A stretch of 19,416 nucleotides of DNA from DUVY01 sp036562755 (GTDB lineage: Bacteria; Bacillota; Clostridia; Christensenellales; DUVY01), in assembly GCA_036562755.1 (NCBI GenBank), contig DATCJN010000031.1, positions 1 to 19,416 of the forward strand, written 5' to 3'. Below are positions 1-7,475 of the stretch, in pieces. The translations under genes and the position numbers were made by a program. Numbering within the stretch: the first letter of the stretch is position 1; every line of letters starts with the position of its first letter. The notes below the pieces were generated by a model that saw only the letters and a program-made list of their open reading frames with translations, searched no databases and was not told the origin of the DNA.

Positions 1-521
1 AATAGTTTAAAGAACATCGTGATCACTCATTATGACCATGATCATATTGGCTCTTTATATGATTTTAAAGCTAAATATCCTTGGTTAAATATAATAGCTA
101 GCGAAACAGAATCAGTTTATTTAAGCGGAGATAAGAAATCAGAGAGATTAATCCAAGCAGAAGAATTATTAACCAAAATGCCAAACGAGCAGAAGGAATA
201 TGGTCTATGGTTCATTGAACAGTTAAAAAATTTAAAGCATATTTCAGTGACAATAAAAGTCAATGACGGCGACATTATTTTAGATGGACAATGCGTGGTA
301 ATAGCAACACCTGGCCATACTTCAGGTCATATTTCTTTATATTTCCCTTCCTTAAACGCTATAATTACAGGAGATGCGGCGGTAAATGAGAATAATGATT
401 TGGTTATAGCAAATCCTCATTATTGTTTGAATATTGAAAAAGCTGATCAATCCTTGAGAAAAATTAAACAACTCAAACAAAATATGTCTATTGTTATCAT
501 GGCGGCAAATTAGAGATATAA
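1..521 (+). CDS. MBL-fold metallo-hydrolase, 5' partial, apparently frameshifted near the 3' end
   Basis: This is the C-terminal part of a metallo-beta-lactamase-fold hydrolase; the frame is already open at base 1, so the start lies upstream. The first metal motif reads THYDHDHIG, the HxDxDH variant of HxHxDH. A second motif, ATPGHTSGH, lies near 308-332, and the ITGD metal-bridging motif near 364-375. As read, the frame stops at 511-513 with a tail ending IVIMAAN, which lacks the usual terminal His motif. Shifting frame within the four-A run at 479-482 instead gives KYVYCYHGG and a stop at 519-521. CYHGG is the typical end of this family, so one A is probably missing, either as a real frameshift mutation or a sequencing or assembly error. 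The substrate cannot be told; the family includes lactonases, glyoxalase II-like and other hydrolases. Confidence 0.8.
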
Positions 522-560
522 AGCAAATTAAAAAATTAAACATAAAGATAATTTGTATAA

Positions 561-590
561 TTGACAATAATAATCATTTTGATATATTAT
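561..590 (+). promoter_or_regulatory. Candidate promoter for the trp T-box transcript
   Basis: A consensus -35 box TTGACA at 561-566 is followed by TATATT at 583-588 (16-bp spacer) or TATTAT at 585-590 (18-bp spacer). It lies about 75 bp upstream of the first recognisable T-box stem, so the transcript would begin near 596 and carry the whole leader. It is inferred from consensus match only. Confidence 0.5.
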
Positions 591-665
591 TAATATAATT
601 AAATTAAGAATTATTCTTACGTAATGTATTTTTCTCTAAACCTATGATTAAGAATAGTAAACACT

Positions 666-934
666 AGCTTTCGGTTACAGAGAGTCACCGATGCTGAGAA
701 TGTGATACCAGGAAGCTGTGTTGAATGGACTTATGAGGGCAATCCGAAATCAGCTGCTTTATCGCTGGCAGTAGGTGCGACGGGGAGACACCCGTTATCA
801 CAGAGGACATGTCCTAAGCGCATGTATGAGAGAGGGCTAAAAATGAGCGTATTAGCGCCATTTTTGCCAATTAGGGTGGCACCGCAGGAAGTTTTACTCT
901 TGTCCCTGTCTATAGGAGACAAGAGTTTTTTATT
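666..934 (+). promoter_or_regulatory. Tryptophan T-box riboswitch leader (specifier TGG) controlling trpEG
   Basis: The conserved T-box core AGGGTGGCACCGCAGG lies at 873-888. Stem I is closed by AGC plus TTTCGG (666-674) pairing with CCGAAA and GCT (744-755). Inside it are the AGAGAG kink-turn element at 679-684 and a GCTGAGA element at 693-699. The specifier loop reads GAATGGAC, giving codon TGG (Trp) at 726-728 followed by a purine. The bulge TGGC (877-880) should pair with the NCCA end of uncharged tRNA-Trp having discriminator G. A Rho-independent terminator follows (896-933). By the known family mechanism, uncharged tRNA-Trp stabilises the antiterminator and lets transcription enter trpE; charged tRNA leaves the terminator formed. 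Confidence 0.95.
896..933 (+). terminator. T-box-controlled terminator upstream of trpE
   Basis: ACTCTTGTC (896-904) pairs exactly with GACAAGAGT (918-926), followed by a run of T at 926-931. The hairpin immediately follows the T-box core, so it is the conditional terminator of the riboswitch rather than the end of a gene. Confidence 0.9.
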
Positions 935-968
935 TATATAGCCAATTTTATATAACGAGGTGATTAAT

Positions 969-2426
969 ATGATATTTCCCAATTACGCCGAGATTGCGCG
1001 ATTGGCAAAAGAATACAGCGTCATTCCAATTTGCAAAAAAATCTACGCAGATATCATTACCCCTATTGCGCTTTTAAGAAAAATATCTCAAAAAAGCAAC
1101 AAGTTCTTTTTGCTTGAAAGCGTTGAGGGCGGGGAAAAATGGGGCAGATATTCTTTTTTGGGTTTTGATCCTATAGCTAGGGTTAAGTGCAAAAACGGAG
1201 AAATAACCATAGAGGACAATGAGATTAAAATTATTCATTCGAAAAAGCCTTTTGAGGTTTTACGAACTTATCTATCAGATTATAAAGCGCCTAGATTCCC
1301 TGAAATTCCGCCTTTTGCCGGAGGTTTTGTAGGATATTTTTCCTATAATATGATTGGATACGCGGAACCTGTTTTAAAACTTAAAAGCAGCAAATTTAAT
1401 GATTTTGACCTTATGTTGTTTGATAAGATAATTGCTTATGACCATTTAAAGCAAATGATAAGCGTAATAGTAAATATACGCTGCGACAACTTAGAGGAAA
1501 ATTATAAAAAAGCGTTGAATGATATTAAAGATATTGTTGCTCTTATAACCGAGCAAGCGCCGCTTATTAAATTCAATATAATAAGCGAACCACGTTTTTC
1601 TTGCAATGCCACTAAAGAAGAATACTGCGATATGGTTATTAAAACCAAAGAGTACATCAAAAAGGGCGATATTTTCCAAGCGGTAATTTCAAGGCGATTT
1701 GAAACGGAATATTATGACAGCCTTATTAATGCCTACCGCGTATTAAGAACAACTAACCCTTCTCCTTACATGGTGTTTATGCAAAACGATGATTTACAAT
1801 TAATTAGCACTTCGCCCGAAACTTTAGTAAGGTTGCAAAACGGCATTCTTTCGACTTTTCCTATAGCGGGTTCTAGACCGCGCGGAAGAGACAGCGAAGA
1901 AGATAAAGCGCTGGAAAAGGAGCTGCTTGAAGACGAAAAAGAGTTAGCGGAACACGACATGCTGGTGGATCTGGCAAGAAACGATTTAGGCAAGATATCA
2001 AAAATTTCCAGCATTCGCGTGATAAATTATAAATCTATTCATCGATATTCAAAGATAATGCATATAACTTCCGAAGTAGAGGGCAAAATCAGAGAAGATA
2101 AAGACGCCCTAGACGCCATAGAGGCTCTTTTGCCGGCGGGGACATTATCAGGGGCGCCAAAGATTCGCGCCTGCGAGATCATTGAAGAATTGGAAAAGGA
2201 ACCTAGGGGAATATATGGCGGCGCCATAGGTTATATAGACTTCACAGGTAATATGGACACATGCATCGCGATTCGCATGGCGGTAAAAAAGGACAACAGA
2301 GTATATATTCAAGCCGGAGCGGGAATTGTGGCAGACAGCATTCCCGAGAGAGAATACGAAGAATCCGGCAACAAAGCTAAGGCTGTAATGGAAGCAATTA
2401 TTTCGGCTAGGGAGGTTGATGAGTAA
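969..2426 (+). CDS. trpE: Anthranilate synthase component I
   Basis: The product converts chorismate plus ammonia (or glutamine via TrpG) to anthranilate, the first committed step of tryptophan synthesis. I chose ATG 969 because the SD GAGGTG (958-962) sits 6-7 bases upstream; the GTG at 960 lies inside that SD. The protein is about 485 residues, normal for TrpE. The N-terminal domain carries LLES (residues 48-51), the motif tied to tryptophan feedback inhibition. The chorismate-binding domain shows GDIFQAVISRRF, STSPETL, HDMLVDLARNDLG, LPAGTLSGAPK and IQAGAGIVADS. The motif PIAGSRPRG has Ala where PabB-type enzymes usually have Lys, favouring anthranilate over aminodeoxychorismate synthase. 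The TGG T-box upstream agrees. Its stop overlaps the trpG start by one base, so the two are co-translated. Confidence 0.96.
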   Translation: MIFPNYAEIARLAKEYSVIPICKKIYADIITPIALLRKISQKSNKFFLLESVEGGEKWGRYSFLGFDPIARVKCKNGEITIEDNEIKIIHSKKPFEVLRTYLSDYKAPRFPEIPPFAGGFVGYFSYNMIGYAEPVLKLKSSKFNDFDLMLFDKIIAYDHLKQMISVIVNIRCDNLEENYKKALNDIKDIVALITEQAPLIKFNIISEPRFSCNATKEEYCDMVIKTKEYIKKGDIFQAVISRRFETEYYDSLINAYRVLRTTNPSPYMVFMQNDDLQLISTSPETLVRLQNGILSTFPIAGSRPRGRDSEEDKALEKELLEDEKELAEHDMLVDLARNDLGKISKISSIRVINYKSIHRYSKIMHITSEVEGKIREDKDALDAIEALLPAGTLSGAPKIRACEIIEELEKEPRGIYGGAIGYIDFTGNMDTCIAIRMAVKKDNRVYIQAGAGIVADSIPEREYEESGNKAKAVMEAIISAREVDE

Positions 2427-2992
2427 TGATACTTTTAATAGATAATTACGACAGTTTTTCATATAATTTGGTTCAATTGGCGGGAGGCATAAACAGCGAT
2501 ATTAAGGTAATTCGCAATGATGAAATTACCGCTGAAGAAGTTGAAAAAATGCGTCCTTCTCATATAATCATTTCGCCGGGGCCTGGGCACCCAAAGAATG
2601 CAGGTATTTGCGAAGAGGTTATTCTTAGGATGAAAGGCAAAGCGCCTATTCTTGGCATTTGCCTAGGACATCAAGCCATATGCGAGGCTTTTGGCGGGAT
2701 TGTTTCGCAGGCAAAACGGCTAATGCACGGAAAAAAAAGCGATATTCATATCAAAAACGAATATAGCATTTTTAAAGGACTGCCTCCCACGATCCAGGCT
2801 GCAAGATATCATTCTCTTATAGCGCAAAAAGAATCTTTGCCTAATGAGTTAATAATAATTGCCGAAGATGAAGACGGAGAAATAATGGGGGTAAAACATA
2901 AAAAATATGAAATATATGGACTACAATTTCATCCCGAATCCATATTGACGCCTAAGGGCGCGGAAATAATGGATAATTTTTTAAAAATATAA
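2426..2992 (+). CDS. trpG: Anthranilate synthase component II, glutamine amidotransferase
   Basis: This class I glutamine amidotransferase subunit hydrolyses glutamine and channels ammonia to TrpE. The 188-residue protein is a normal stand-alone length. The catalytic triad is visible: the nucleophile Cys79 in GICLGHQAIC, with His169 and Glu171 in QFHPES. The oxyanion motif SPGPGHP is also present. The start ATG overlaps the last base of trpE; GGAGG near 2411-2415 inside trpE is its SD. No trpDCFBA genes follow; the next gene is an unrelated glucosidase. The subunit could also serve PabB, as in organisms with a shared amidotransferase, but the sequence alone cannot show that. Confidence 0.95.
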   Translation: MILLIDNYDSFSYNLVQLAGGINSDIKVIRNDEITAEEVEKMRPSHIIISPGPGHPKNAGICEEVILRMKGKAPILGICLGHQAICEAFGGIVSQAKRLMHGKKSDIHIKNEYSIFKGLPPTIQAARYHSLIAQKESLPNELIIIAEDEDGEIMGVKHKKYEIYGLQFHPESILTPKGAEIMDNFLKI

Positions 2993-3018
2993 AGCAAAAA
3001 CTTATATAAATAGTTGTA

Positions 3019-3047
3019 TTGACTAAGGTGGTTTATTGGATTAAAAT
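3019..3047 (+). promoter_or_regulatory. Candidate promoter of the GH3 glucosidase gene
   Basis: TTGACT at 3019-3024 and TAAAAT at 3042-3047 are spaced by 17 bp, about 36 bp before the start codon. No clear terminator is seen between trpG and this promoter, so read-through from the trp operon remains possible. Confidence 0.5.
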
Positions 3048-3082
3048 ATAATAGTAATAATAAAAATTGTCGGGTTTTTGAT

Positions 3083-5440
3083 ATGGATATTAAAGATATT
3101 TTTGAAAAACTCACCTTAGAAGAAAAAGTTAATTTACTCTTTGCGGCGGATTGGTGGAATACCCAAAAAATTAGTCGTCTTAATATTGAAAACGTAAGAA
3201 TGGCGGACGGTCCTCACGGACTTCGAAAAGAAGTATTTGAAAATGGCGTTAAAAAGCATACTCAAAAAGCCGTGTGTTTCCCTCCAGCTGTTCTTAGCGC
3301 TTGTAGTTTTGATCCCGATTTAATTCAAAAAATGGGAGAGGCTATTGCGAGCGAAGCGAACGAGCAGAGCGTGGATATTGTTTTGGGCCCCGGCACCAAT
3401 ATCAAACGCTCGCCGTTATGCGGCCGCAACTTTGAATATTTTTCTGAGGATCCATATCTTGCGGGAATAATTTCCGCAGCGTACATAAAAGGGGTGCAAA
3501 GCCAAGGCGTAGGTACTTCGCTAAAGCATTTTGCAGCTAATAACCAAGAGTCTTATAGGGCGATAATTAGCGCCGAGATTGACGAAAGGACTTTGCATGA
3601 AATATATTTTAAACCTTTTGAAATTGCTGTTAAACAAAGTCAGCCTTGGACAATTATGTGTTCATATAATAAAATTAACGGCGTATATTCCAGTCAAAAC
3701 AAATATCTGTTAACCGAAGTTTTGAGGGATTCTTGGGGATACGAAGGCGTAGTTATAAGCGACTGGGGCGCCGTAGATGACAGGGTTGAGGGCGTCAAAG
3801 CTGGGCTGGATATTGAATGTCCTTATTCAGGTCAATACAATATAAATCGCGTATTTGAGGGCCTGGAAAAAGGCGAAATTACTATAGAAGAAATAGACGC
3901 TTGCGTTTTAAGGATTTTGAATTTAATCTCAAAAGCAAAAACGGCTCAAAAAACCGTTAAATACGATATCGAAAAAAGACATGAGCTAGCTAAAGAAGTT
4001 GCTCAAAATTCTATCGTTTTATTAAAGAATGATGATAAGATTTTGCCTTTTGAACAAGATGAGAAGCTGTTAGTTATAGGGGCATTGGCTAAATATCCGA
4101 GATATCAAGGCAGCGGCAGTTCTAAGATTAATCCATATAAACTGGTCAGCTTTTTGGACGGTCTTAATAATCAAAATATCAACTATGATTATGTTGACGG
4201 TTATGATCTTAACAGCGATACAATCAATCATGAGTTGATATCTCAAGCGATTTTAGCGGCTAATAATTATAAAAATATCGTCGTGTTTATAGGATTGACC
4301 GAAGAGTTTGAAAGCGAAGGATATGATAGAAAACATATGCGGCTTCCTCAAGCTCATTATCGCTTAATTGAGGAGCTTTTGAAAATAAGGTCGGATTTTG
4401 CTGTAGTTTTAAGCGGAGGAGCGCCTGTTGAGTTGGATAATGTAATTAACGCAAAAGCAATATTATTGCAATATCTAACGGGCGAAGCCGCCGACGCCTC
4501 AATCGATATTATTTTTGGCAAAGTTAACCCTTCGGGAAAATTAGCGGAAACTTGGCCTGTTAAACTAGAGGATAATCCTTCTTATCCGAATTTTACCCGC
4601 GATAATAATGCCGCTCATTATAAGGAAACGCTTTTTGTCGGCTATAGGTATTATGACACATTTAACATCAAAGCAATGTTCCCGTTTGGGTATGGAATGA
4701 GTTATACGACTTTTGAGTTAAAAGATTTTAAGGTAAAAACTGATAAGGAAAATATAAATATTGATTTAACCATAAAGAATATTGGCGATTATGACGGCGC
4801 GGAGGTAATACAGGTATATGTTGGCAAGGCCGATAGCGCAGTAGTAAGACCCAAAAAAGAGCTAAAAGCTTTTAAGAAAGCACATTTGAAAAAAGGCGAG
4901 AGCAAGGATATAAACATATCCGTTCCTATAAAATCTTTGGCGTTTTATAACACCCAAATAAAAGATTGGTCGATAGAGGACGGAAAATACGAGATTTATA
5001 TAGGAACATCTTCGTCAGACATAGTATTTGAAGAGACAATATTAGTTGAAGGCGACAAACTTCCAATACCTAGTTATATTCCGCCTAAAAAGCCTATCTT
5101 AAGCGATGAAGAATTTTCTTTGCTGTTGGGAAGACCTCTGCCGCCTAAAAATATAATAAGAAAACGACCTTATTTTGACTTTAATTGCTCTTTAAAGGAT
5201 ATAGAAAAAACTTTAATAGGGCGGATCTTAAAAAAGAGGTTGGCAAAGGAATTAAATCTTGCTGGCCTAAATATGCCTGGCGTAAGAGAAACTTTTGAGT
5301 CCACAACAGAATTGCCTTTAAGAATGCTCTCTATGATGAGCGATGGCAAGCTTCCTAAAGAAATGATGGAAGGTTTGTTGGATATCTCCAATAGGAAATT
5401 TATTAAAGGAATAAAGAAAATTTTAAAACATAAAAAATAA
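3083..5440 (+). CDS. GH3 family beta-glucosidase, intracellular
   Basis: This retaining glycoside hydrolase of family 3 (785 residues) should release terminal beta-linked sugar, probably glucose, from short oligosaccharides or glycosides. There is no signal peptide, so it acts in the cytoplasm on imported substrates. The N-terminal barrel shows RMADGPHGLR, substrate-binding KHFAANN (Lys148-His149), and the nucleophile Asp227 in VISDWGAVDD. The second domain carries FESEGYDRKHMRLP (from about residue 409), whose Glu residues are candidates for the general acid/base. A fibronectin III-like domain (roughly 570-650) is marked by GAEVIQVYVG. A further C-terminal stretch of about 130 residues resembles the extension seen in many clostridial GH3 enzymes. 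No PA14 insertion is evident. The SD is weak (CGGG about 10 bases upstream). No transporter or sugar regulator is adjacent, and specificity cannot be fixed. Confidence 0.93.
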   Translation: MDIKDIFEKLTLEEKVNLLFAADWWNTQKISRLNIENVRMADGPHGLRKEVFENGVKKHTQKAVCFPPAVLSACSFDPDLIQKMGEAIASEANEQSVDIVLGPGTNIKRSPLCGRNFEYFSEDPYLAGIISAAYIKGVQSQGVGTSLKHFAANNQESYRAIISAEIDERTLHEIYFKPFEIAVKQSQPWTIMCSYNKINGVYSSQNKYLLTEVLRDSWGYEGVVISDWGAVDDRVEGVKAGLDIECPYSGQYNINRVFEGLEKGEITIEEIDACVLRILNLISKAKTAQKTVKYDIEKRHELAKEVAQNSIVLLKNDDKILPFEQDEKLLVIGALAKYPRYQGSGSSKINPYKLVSFLDGLNNQNINYDYVDGYDLNSDTINHELISQAILAANNYKNIVVFIGLTEEFESEGYDRKHMRLPQAHYRLIEELLKIRSDFAVVLSGGAPVELDNVINAKAILLQYLTGEAADASIDIIFGKVNPSGKLAETWPVKLEDNPSYPNFTRDNNAAHYKETLFVGYRYYDTFNIKAMFPFGYGMSYTTFELKDFKVKTDKENINIDLTIKNIGDYDGAEVIQVYVGKADSAVVRPKKELKAFKKAHLKKGESKDINISVPIKSLAFYNTQIKDWSIEDGKYEIYIGTSSSDIVFEETILVEGDKLPIPSYIPPKKPILSDEEFSLLLGRPLPPKNIIRKRPYFDFNCSLKDIEKTLIGRILKKRLAKELNLAGLNMPGVRETFESTTELPLRMLSMMSDGKLPKEMMEGLLDISNRKFIKGIKKILKHKK

Positions 5441-5584
5441 AGAGTAAATTATAATACTATGTCTGACAGAGAACTCTACTTCTGCCCGCAATTTATTTTC
5501 GAAGGGCGAATTTGATTTTTATTTTCGTTTAAATATTTATAATTTCCCGTTTTTAGCCTATTGTAATAGTATCACAATATTTTA

Positions 5585-5613
5585 TTGACATAATTTTCAT
5601 AATGGATTACAAA
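5585..5613 (+). promoter_or_regulatory. Promoter of the nitroreductase gene
   Basis: A consensus -35 TTGACA (5585-5590) is followed after 17 bp by TACAAA (5608-5613). Transcription would start near 5620, about 27 bases before the start codon. Confidence 0.6.
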
Positions 5614-5629
5614 TAAGATAATCTTATTT
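5611..5629. promoter_or_regulatory. Perfect 19-bp palindrome, probable operator
   Basis: AAATAAGAT (5611-5619), a central A, and ATCTTATTT (5621-5629) form an exact inverted repeat. It overlaps the -10 box and the predicted start point of the nitroreductase promoter. This is where a dimeric repressor, for example a MarR- or Rrf2-type protein, would block transcription. The binding protein is unknown. It is too AT-rich for a stable RNA stem and has no T-run after it, which argues against a terminator. Confidence 0.55.
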
Positions 5630-5646
5630 AATATGGAGATGAGGTT

Positions 5647-6243
5647 ATGAATACTTTCATGAATGCGGTTGAAAACAGAAGATCAATTTATGCTATCGGA
5701 AAGAATATTTCAGTTTCTGAAGATAAAATAATTGATGTCATTAAGCAGGCTTTAGCGCATTCTCCCACGCCGTTTAATTCTCAGGCTAATAGAGCTGTCT
5801 TGTTGATAGGCGAAGACCATGAAGCTTTGTGGAATATTGTGGAAGACACACTAAAAAAGATTGTTCCTGAAAAAAACTTTCCCAAAACTCAAGAAAAACT
5901 ACAATCATTTAAAAACGGATATGGTACGATTCTTTTCTTTGAGGATGAAAGCGTTACTAAAGGCTTGATGCAAAAATTTCCTTTATATCAAGATTCTTTT
6001 CCTGTTTGGGCTATGCAGGCATCGGGTATGTTTCAATATGTTGTATGGACGGCTTTAATGGATATGGGTTTAGGAGCTAATTTGCAGCATTATAATCCGT
6101 TAATTGATGAAGCGGTTAAGGTGCGTTGGAATTTGCCAAATGAATGGAAGTTAATAGCCCAAATGCCTTTTGGAGAACTATTAAGTCCCGCCGGCGAAAA
6201 AGAGATAATCCCCGTAGAAAAGGCTTTTAGGGTTTTTAGATAA
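5647..6243 (+). CDS. Nitroreductase family FMN oxidoreductase (YdgI/Frm2-like)
   Basis: This 198-residue protein belongs to the small nitroreductase group that includes Frm2/Hbn1-like and YdgI-type proteins, which are FMN-dependent NAD(P)H oxidoreductases active on nitroaromatics, quinones or other electrophiles. The opening AVENRRSIYAIG is the FMN-binding Arg-Arg-Ser motif. HSPTPFNSQANRAVLL and the late block MGLGANLQHYNP are typical of this group, and GELLSPAGEKE ends the fold. The start ATG has a good SD (GATGAGG) 3 bases upstream. The gene is monocistronic: its own promoter and palindrome precede it and a terminator follows. The real substrate is not predictable. Confidence 0.88.
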   Translation: MNTFMNAVENRRSIYAIGKNISVSEDKIIDVIKQALAHSPTPFNSQANRAVLLIGEDHEALWNIVEDTLKKIVPEKNFPKTQEKLQSFKNGYGTILFFEDESVTKGLMQKFPLYQDSFPVWAMQASGMFQYVVWTALMDMGLGANLQHYNPLIDEAVKVRWNLPNEWKLIAQMPFGELLSPAGEKEIIPVEKAFRVFR

Positions 6244-6253
6244 ACCCTATAAT

Positions 6254-6284
6254 AAAAGCCTTCTTGACTTTAAAGAAGCTTTTT
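6254..6284. terminator. Bidirectional terminator between nitroreductase and Crp-type regulator
   Basis: AAAAGC plus TTCTT (6254-6265, with one bulged C) pairs with AAGAA plus GCTTTT (6273-6283) around a 7-base loop. The T-run on the plus strand, and the A-run on the other side, let it serve both convergent genes. Confidence 0.75.
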
Positions 6285-6334
6285 AAGAAAGTGACTAAAG
6301 TTACGGAAAAACATTGTATTCCATAATATAATGC

Positions 6335-7003
6335 TTATAAATTGGCCAACGCTTTTTCGTTGATAATCTTAAATCCTCCGCGAAATAGTTCAATATAGCC
6401 TTCATGCTCAAAATAATTCATCATCCGTGTGACTACTTCGCGAGCGGTTCCTAGATGGTTGGCAATAGCGTCTTGAGTTATCTTTACTGTATTGGATCCG
6501 TCAATGCTAGCTTGTTCTAAGATAAAATCGGCAAGGCGTTTATCGAACTTTGAAAATAAAGTCTGCTCTATTAAAAATAACGCGTCCGAAAGCCTTTGAG
6601 ACATTATAGCTAAGACATAATCCTTAAAAAAGGTATTATTTTTTACATATTGATCAAAGTGCTCGGAGGGTAAAACAAGAATTTCGCTATCTTTTTCAGT
6701 TTCTATAGTTACGTCAAATGTTAAATTCTTCATTACGCATGAAGCTGAAAGGACGCAAACATCGCCTTCCAATAAGCGATAAATTGTAATTTGCTTTCCG
6801 TGCTTAGAGCCAATATATGCGCGAACTTGGCCTTGAAAAATTATAATCATTCCGCTGCAAGTTTCGTTATTGGATACGATCTCGCCGGCGGGAAAATGTC
6901 TTAAGACTATCTTTTTAAAAAAGTTTTCTCTTTCGTCAGAGGACATCTTCTTTAGAAAGGGTAAATATGTGTTTAAAAAATCGATATATTCTTGTTTTAC
7001 CAT
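6335..7003 (-). CDS. Crp/Fnr-family transcriptional regulator with three sensor-domain cysteines
   Basis: This 222-residue protein has a cyclic-nucleotide-binding-type beta-barrel (about residues 15-120), a dimer helix, and a Crp-type winged helix. The recognition region TQDAIANHLGTAREVVTRMM falls at about 166-185. I chose ATG 7003 because GAGG lies 6 bases upstream; a TTG at 7015 is less likely. All three cysteines lie in the sensor domain: Cys49, Cys83 and Cys89, the latter two in GDVCVLSASC. There is no Fnr-type N-terminal cysteine cluster for an iron-sulfur centre. It is transcribed divergently from the rhodanese, CoA-disulfide reductase and thioredoxin genes, so it is probably their regulator. 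Sensing of persulfide or thiol redox state through the cysteines is an inference. A cAMP ligand is unlikely but not excluded. Confidence 0.88.
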   Translation of the reverse strand: MVKQEYIDFLNTYLPFLKKMSSDERENFFKKIVLRHFPAGEIVSNNETCSGMIIIFQGQVRAYIGSKHGKQITIYRLLEGDVCVLSASCVMKNLTFDVTIETEKDSEILVLPSEHFDQYVKNNTFFKDYVLAIMSQRLSDALFLIEQTLFSKFDKRLADFILEQASIDGSNTVKITQDAIANHLGTAREVVTRMMNYFEHEGYIELFRGGFKIINEKALANL

Positions 7004-7032
7004 ATATAACCTCAAAAAATATATATACTACT

Positions 7033-7060
7033 ATTATATCAAATAGAACAAATTTTTCAA
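7033..7060 (-). promoter_or_regulatory. Candidate promoter of the Crp-family regulator
   Basis: Read on the minus strand, TTGAAA (7060-7055) and TATAAT (7038-7033) are separated by 16 bp. The start point would lie near 7026, giving a short leader that contains the SD. On the plus strand no matching consensus promoter is clear for the rhodanese gene, which would fit a promoter needing an activator. Confidence 0.5.
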
Positions 7061-7123
7061 GGACGTAACCATATAAGATTTTACACAATTAAAATACAAA
7101 AGAATGCTTGAGCGGAGGATCAA

Positions 7124-7456
7124 ATGTCAACTCTTTACAAAAGATACGAGATTAATAGGGCTAACATAAATGATGTAAGCAATTTGATAACCGATGGCGA
7201 TTATCTAATTGATTTAAGAAGCCAAAATGAATTTAAGGAGGCGCGACTGCCTAATAGCATTAACGTGCCGTTTCTTCAAGTAGGCGACTGGGTAAAGAAA
7301 AATATAAAAAATTATAGCGCTAAGATTTTTTTATATTGTCAAAACGGCGCAAGAAGCGTGCATGCCGCTGCTACGTTAAGAAAAATGGGTTACACTAATA
7401 TTATCGATTTAGGCGGATTAAACGCTTATAACGGCGAACTGGTAGGCGAAAAATAG
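7124..7456 (+). CDS. Single-domain rhodanese
   Basis: This 110-residue cytoplasmic sulfurtransferase domain would carry sulfur as a persulfide on Cys72, within the active-site loop YCQNGARS. The typical rhodanese start LIDLRSQNEFKEARLPNSINVP is visible from about residue 28. The strong SD GGAGG lies 5 bases before the ATG. It is the first gene of a three-gene run (19 bp to the next coding start, then 21 bp to thioredoxin). With its neighbours it likely moves sulfane sulfur between donors such as polysulfide and thiol acceptors. Confidence 0.9.
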   Translation: MSTLYKRYEINRANINDVSNLITDGDYLIDLRSQNEFKEARLPNSINVPFLQVGDWVKKNIKNYSAKIFLYCQNGARSVHAAATLRKMGYTNIIDLGGLNAYNGELVGEK

Positions 7457-7475
7457 CAAAAAATAGGATATGACT

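Noticed and set aside
702..941. 79-codon open frame in the trp leader
   Set aside because: It lies wholly within the T-box riboswitch and its terminator; the structured RNA explains the sequence and the frame has no SD or recognisable product.
969..2992. Possible pabB-pabA (aminodeoxychorismate synthase) identity
   Set aside because: The first subunit has PIAG rather than the PabB-type PIKG motif, retains the LLES feedback motif, and is preceded by a tryptophan T-box.
5465..5530. Possible terminator after the GH3 gene (GCCC/GGGC and TTCG/CGAA pairings)
   Set aside because: The pairings are short with a long loop, and the T-rich tail is interrupted; not strong enough to call.
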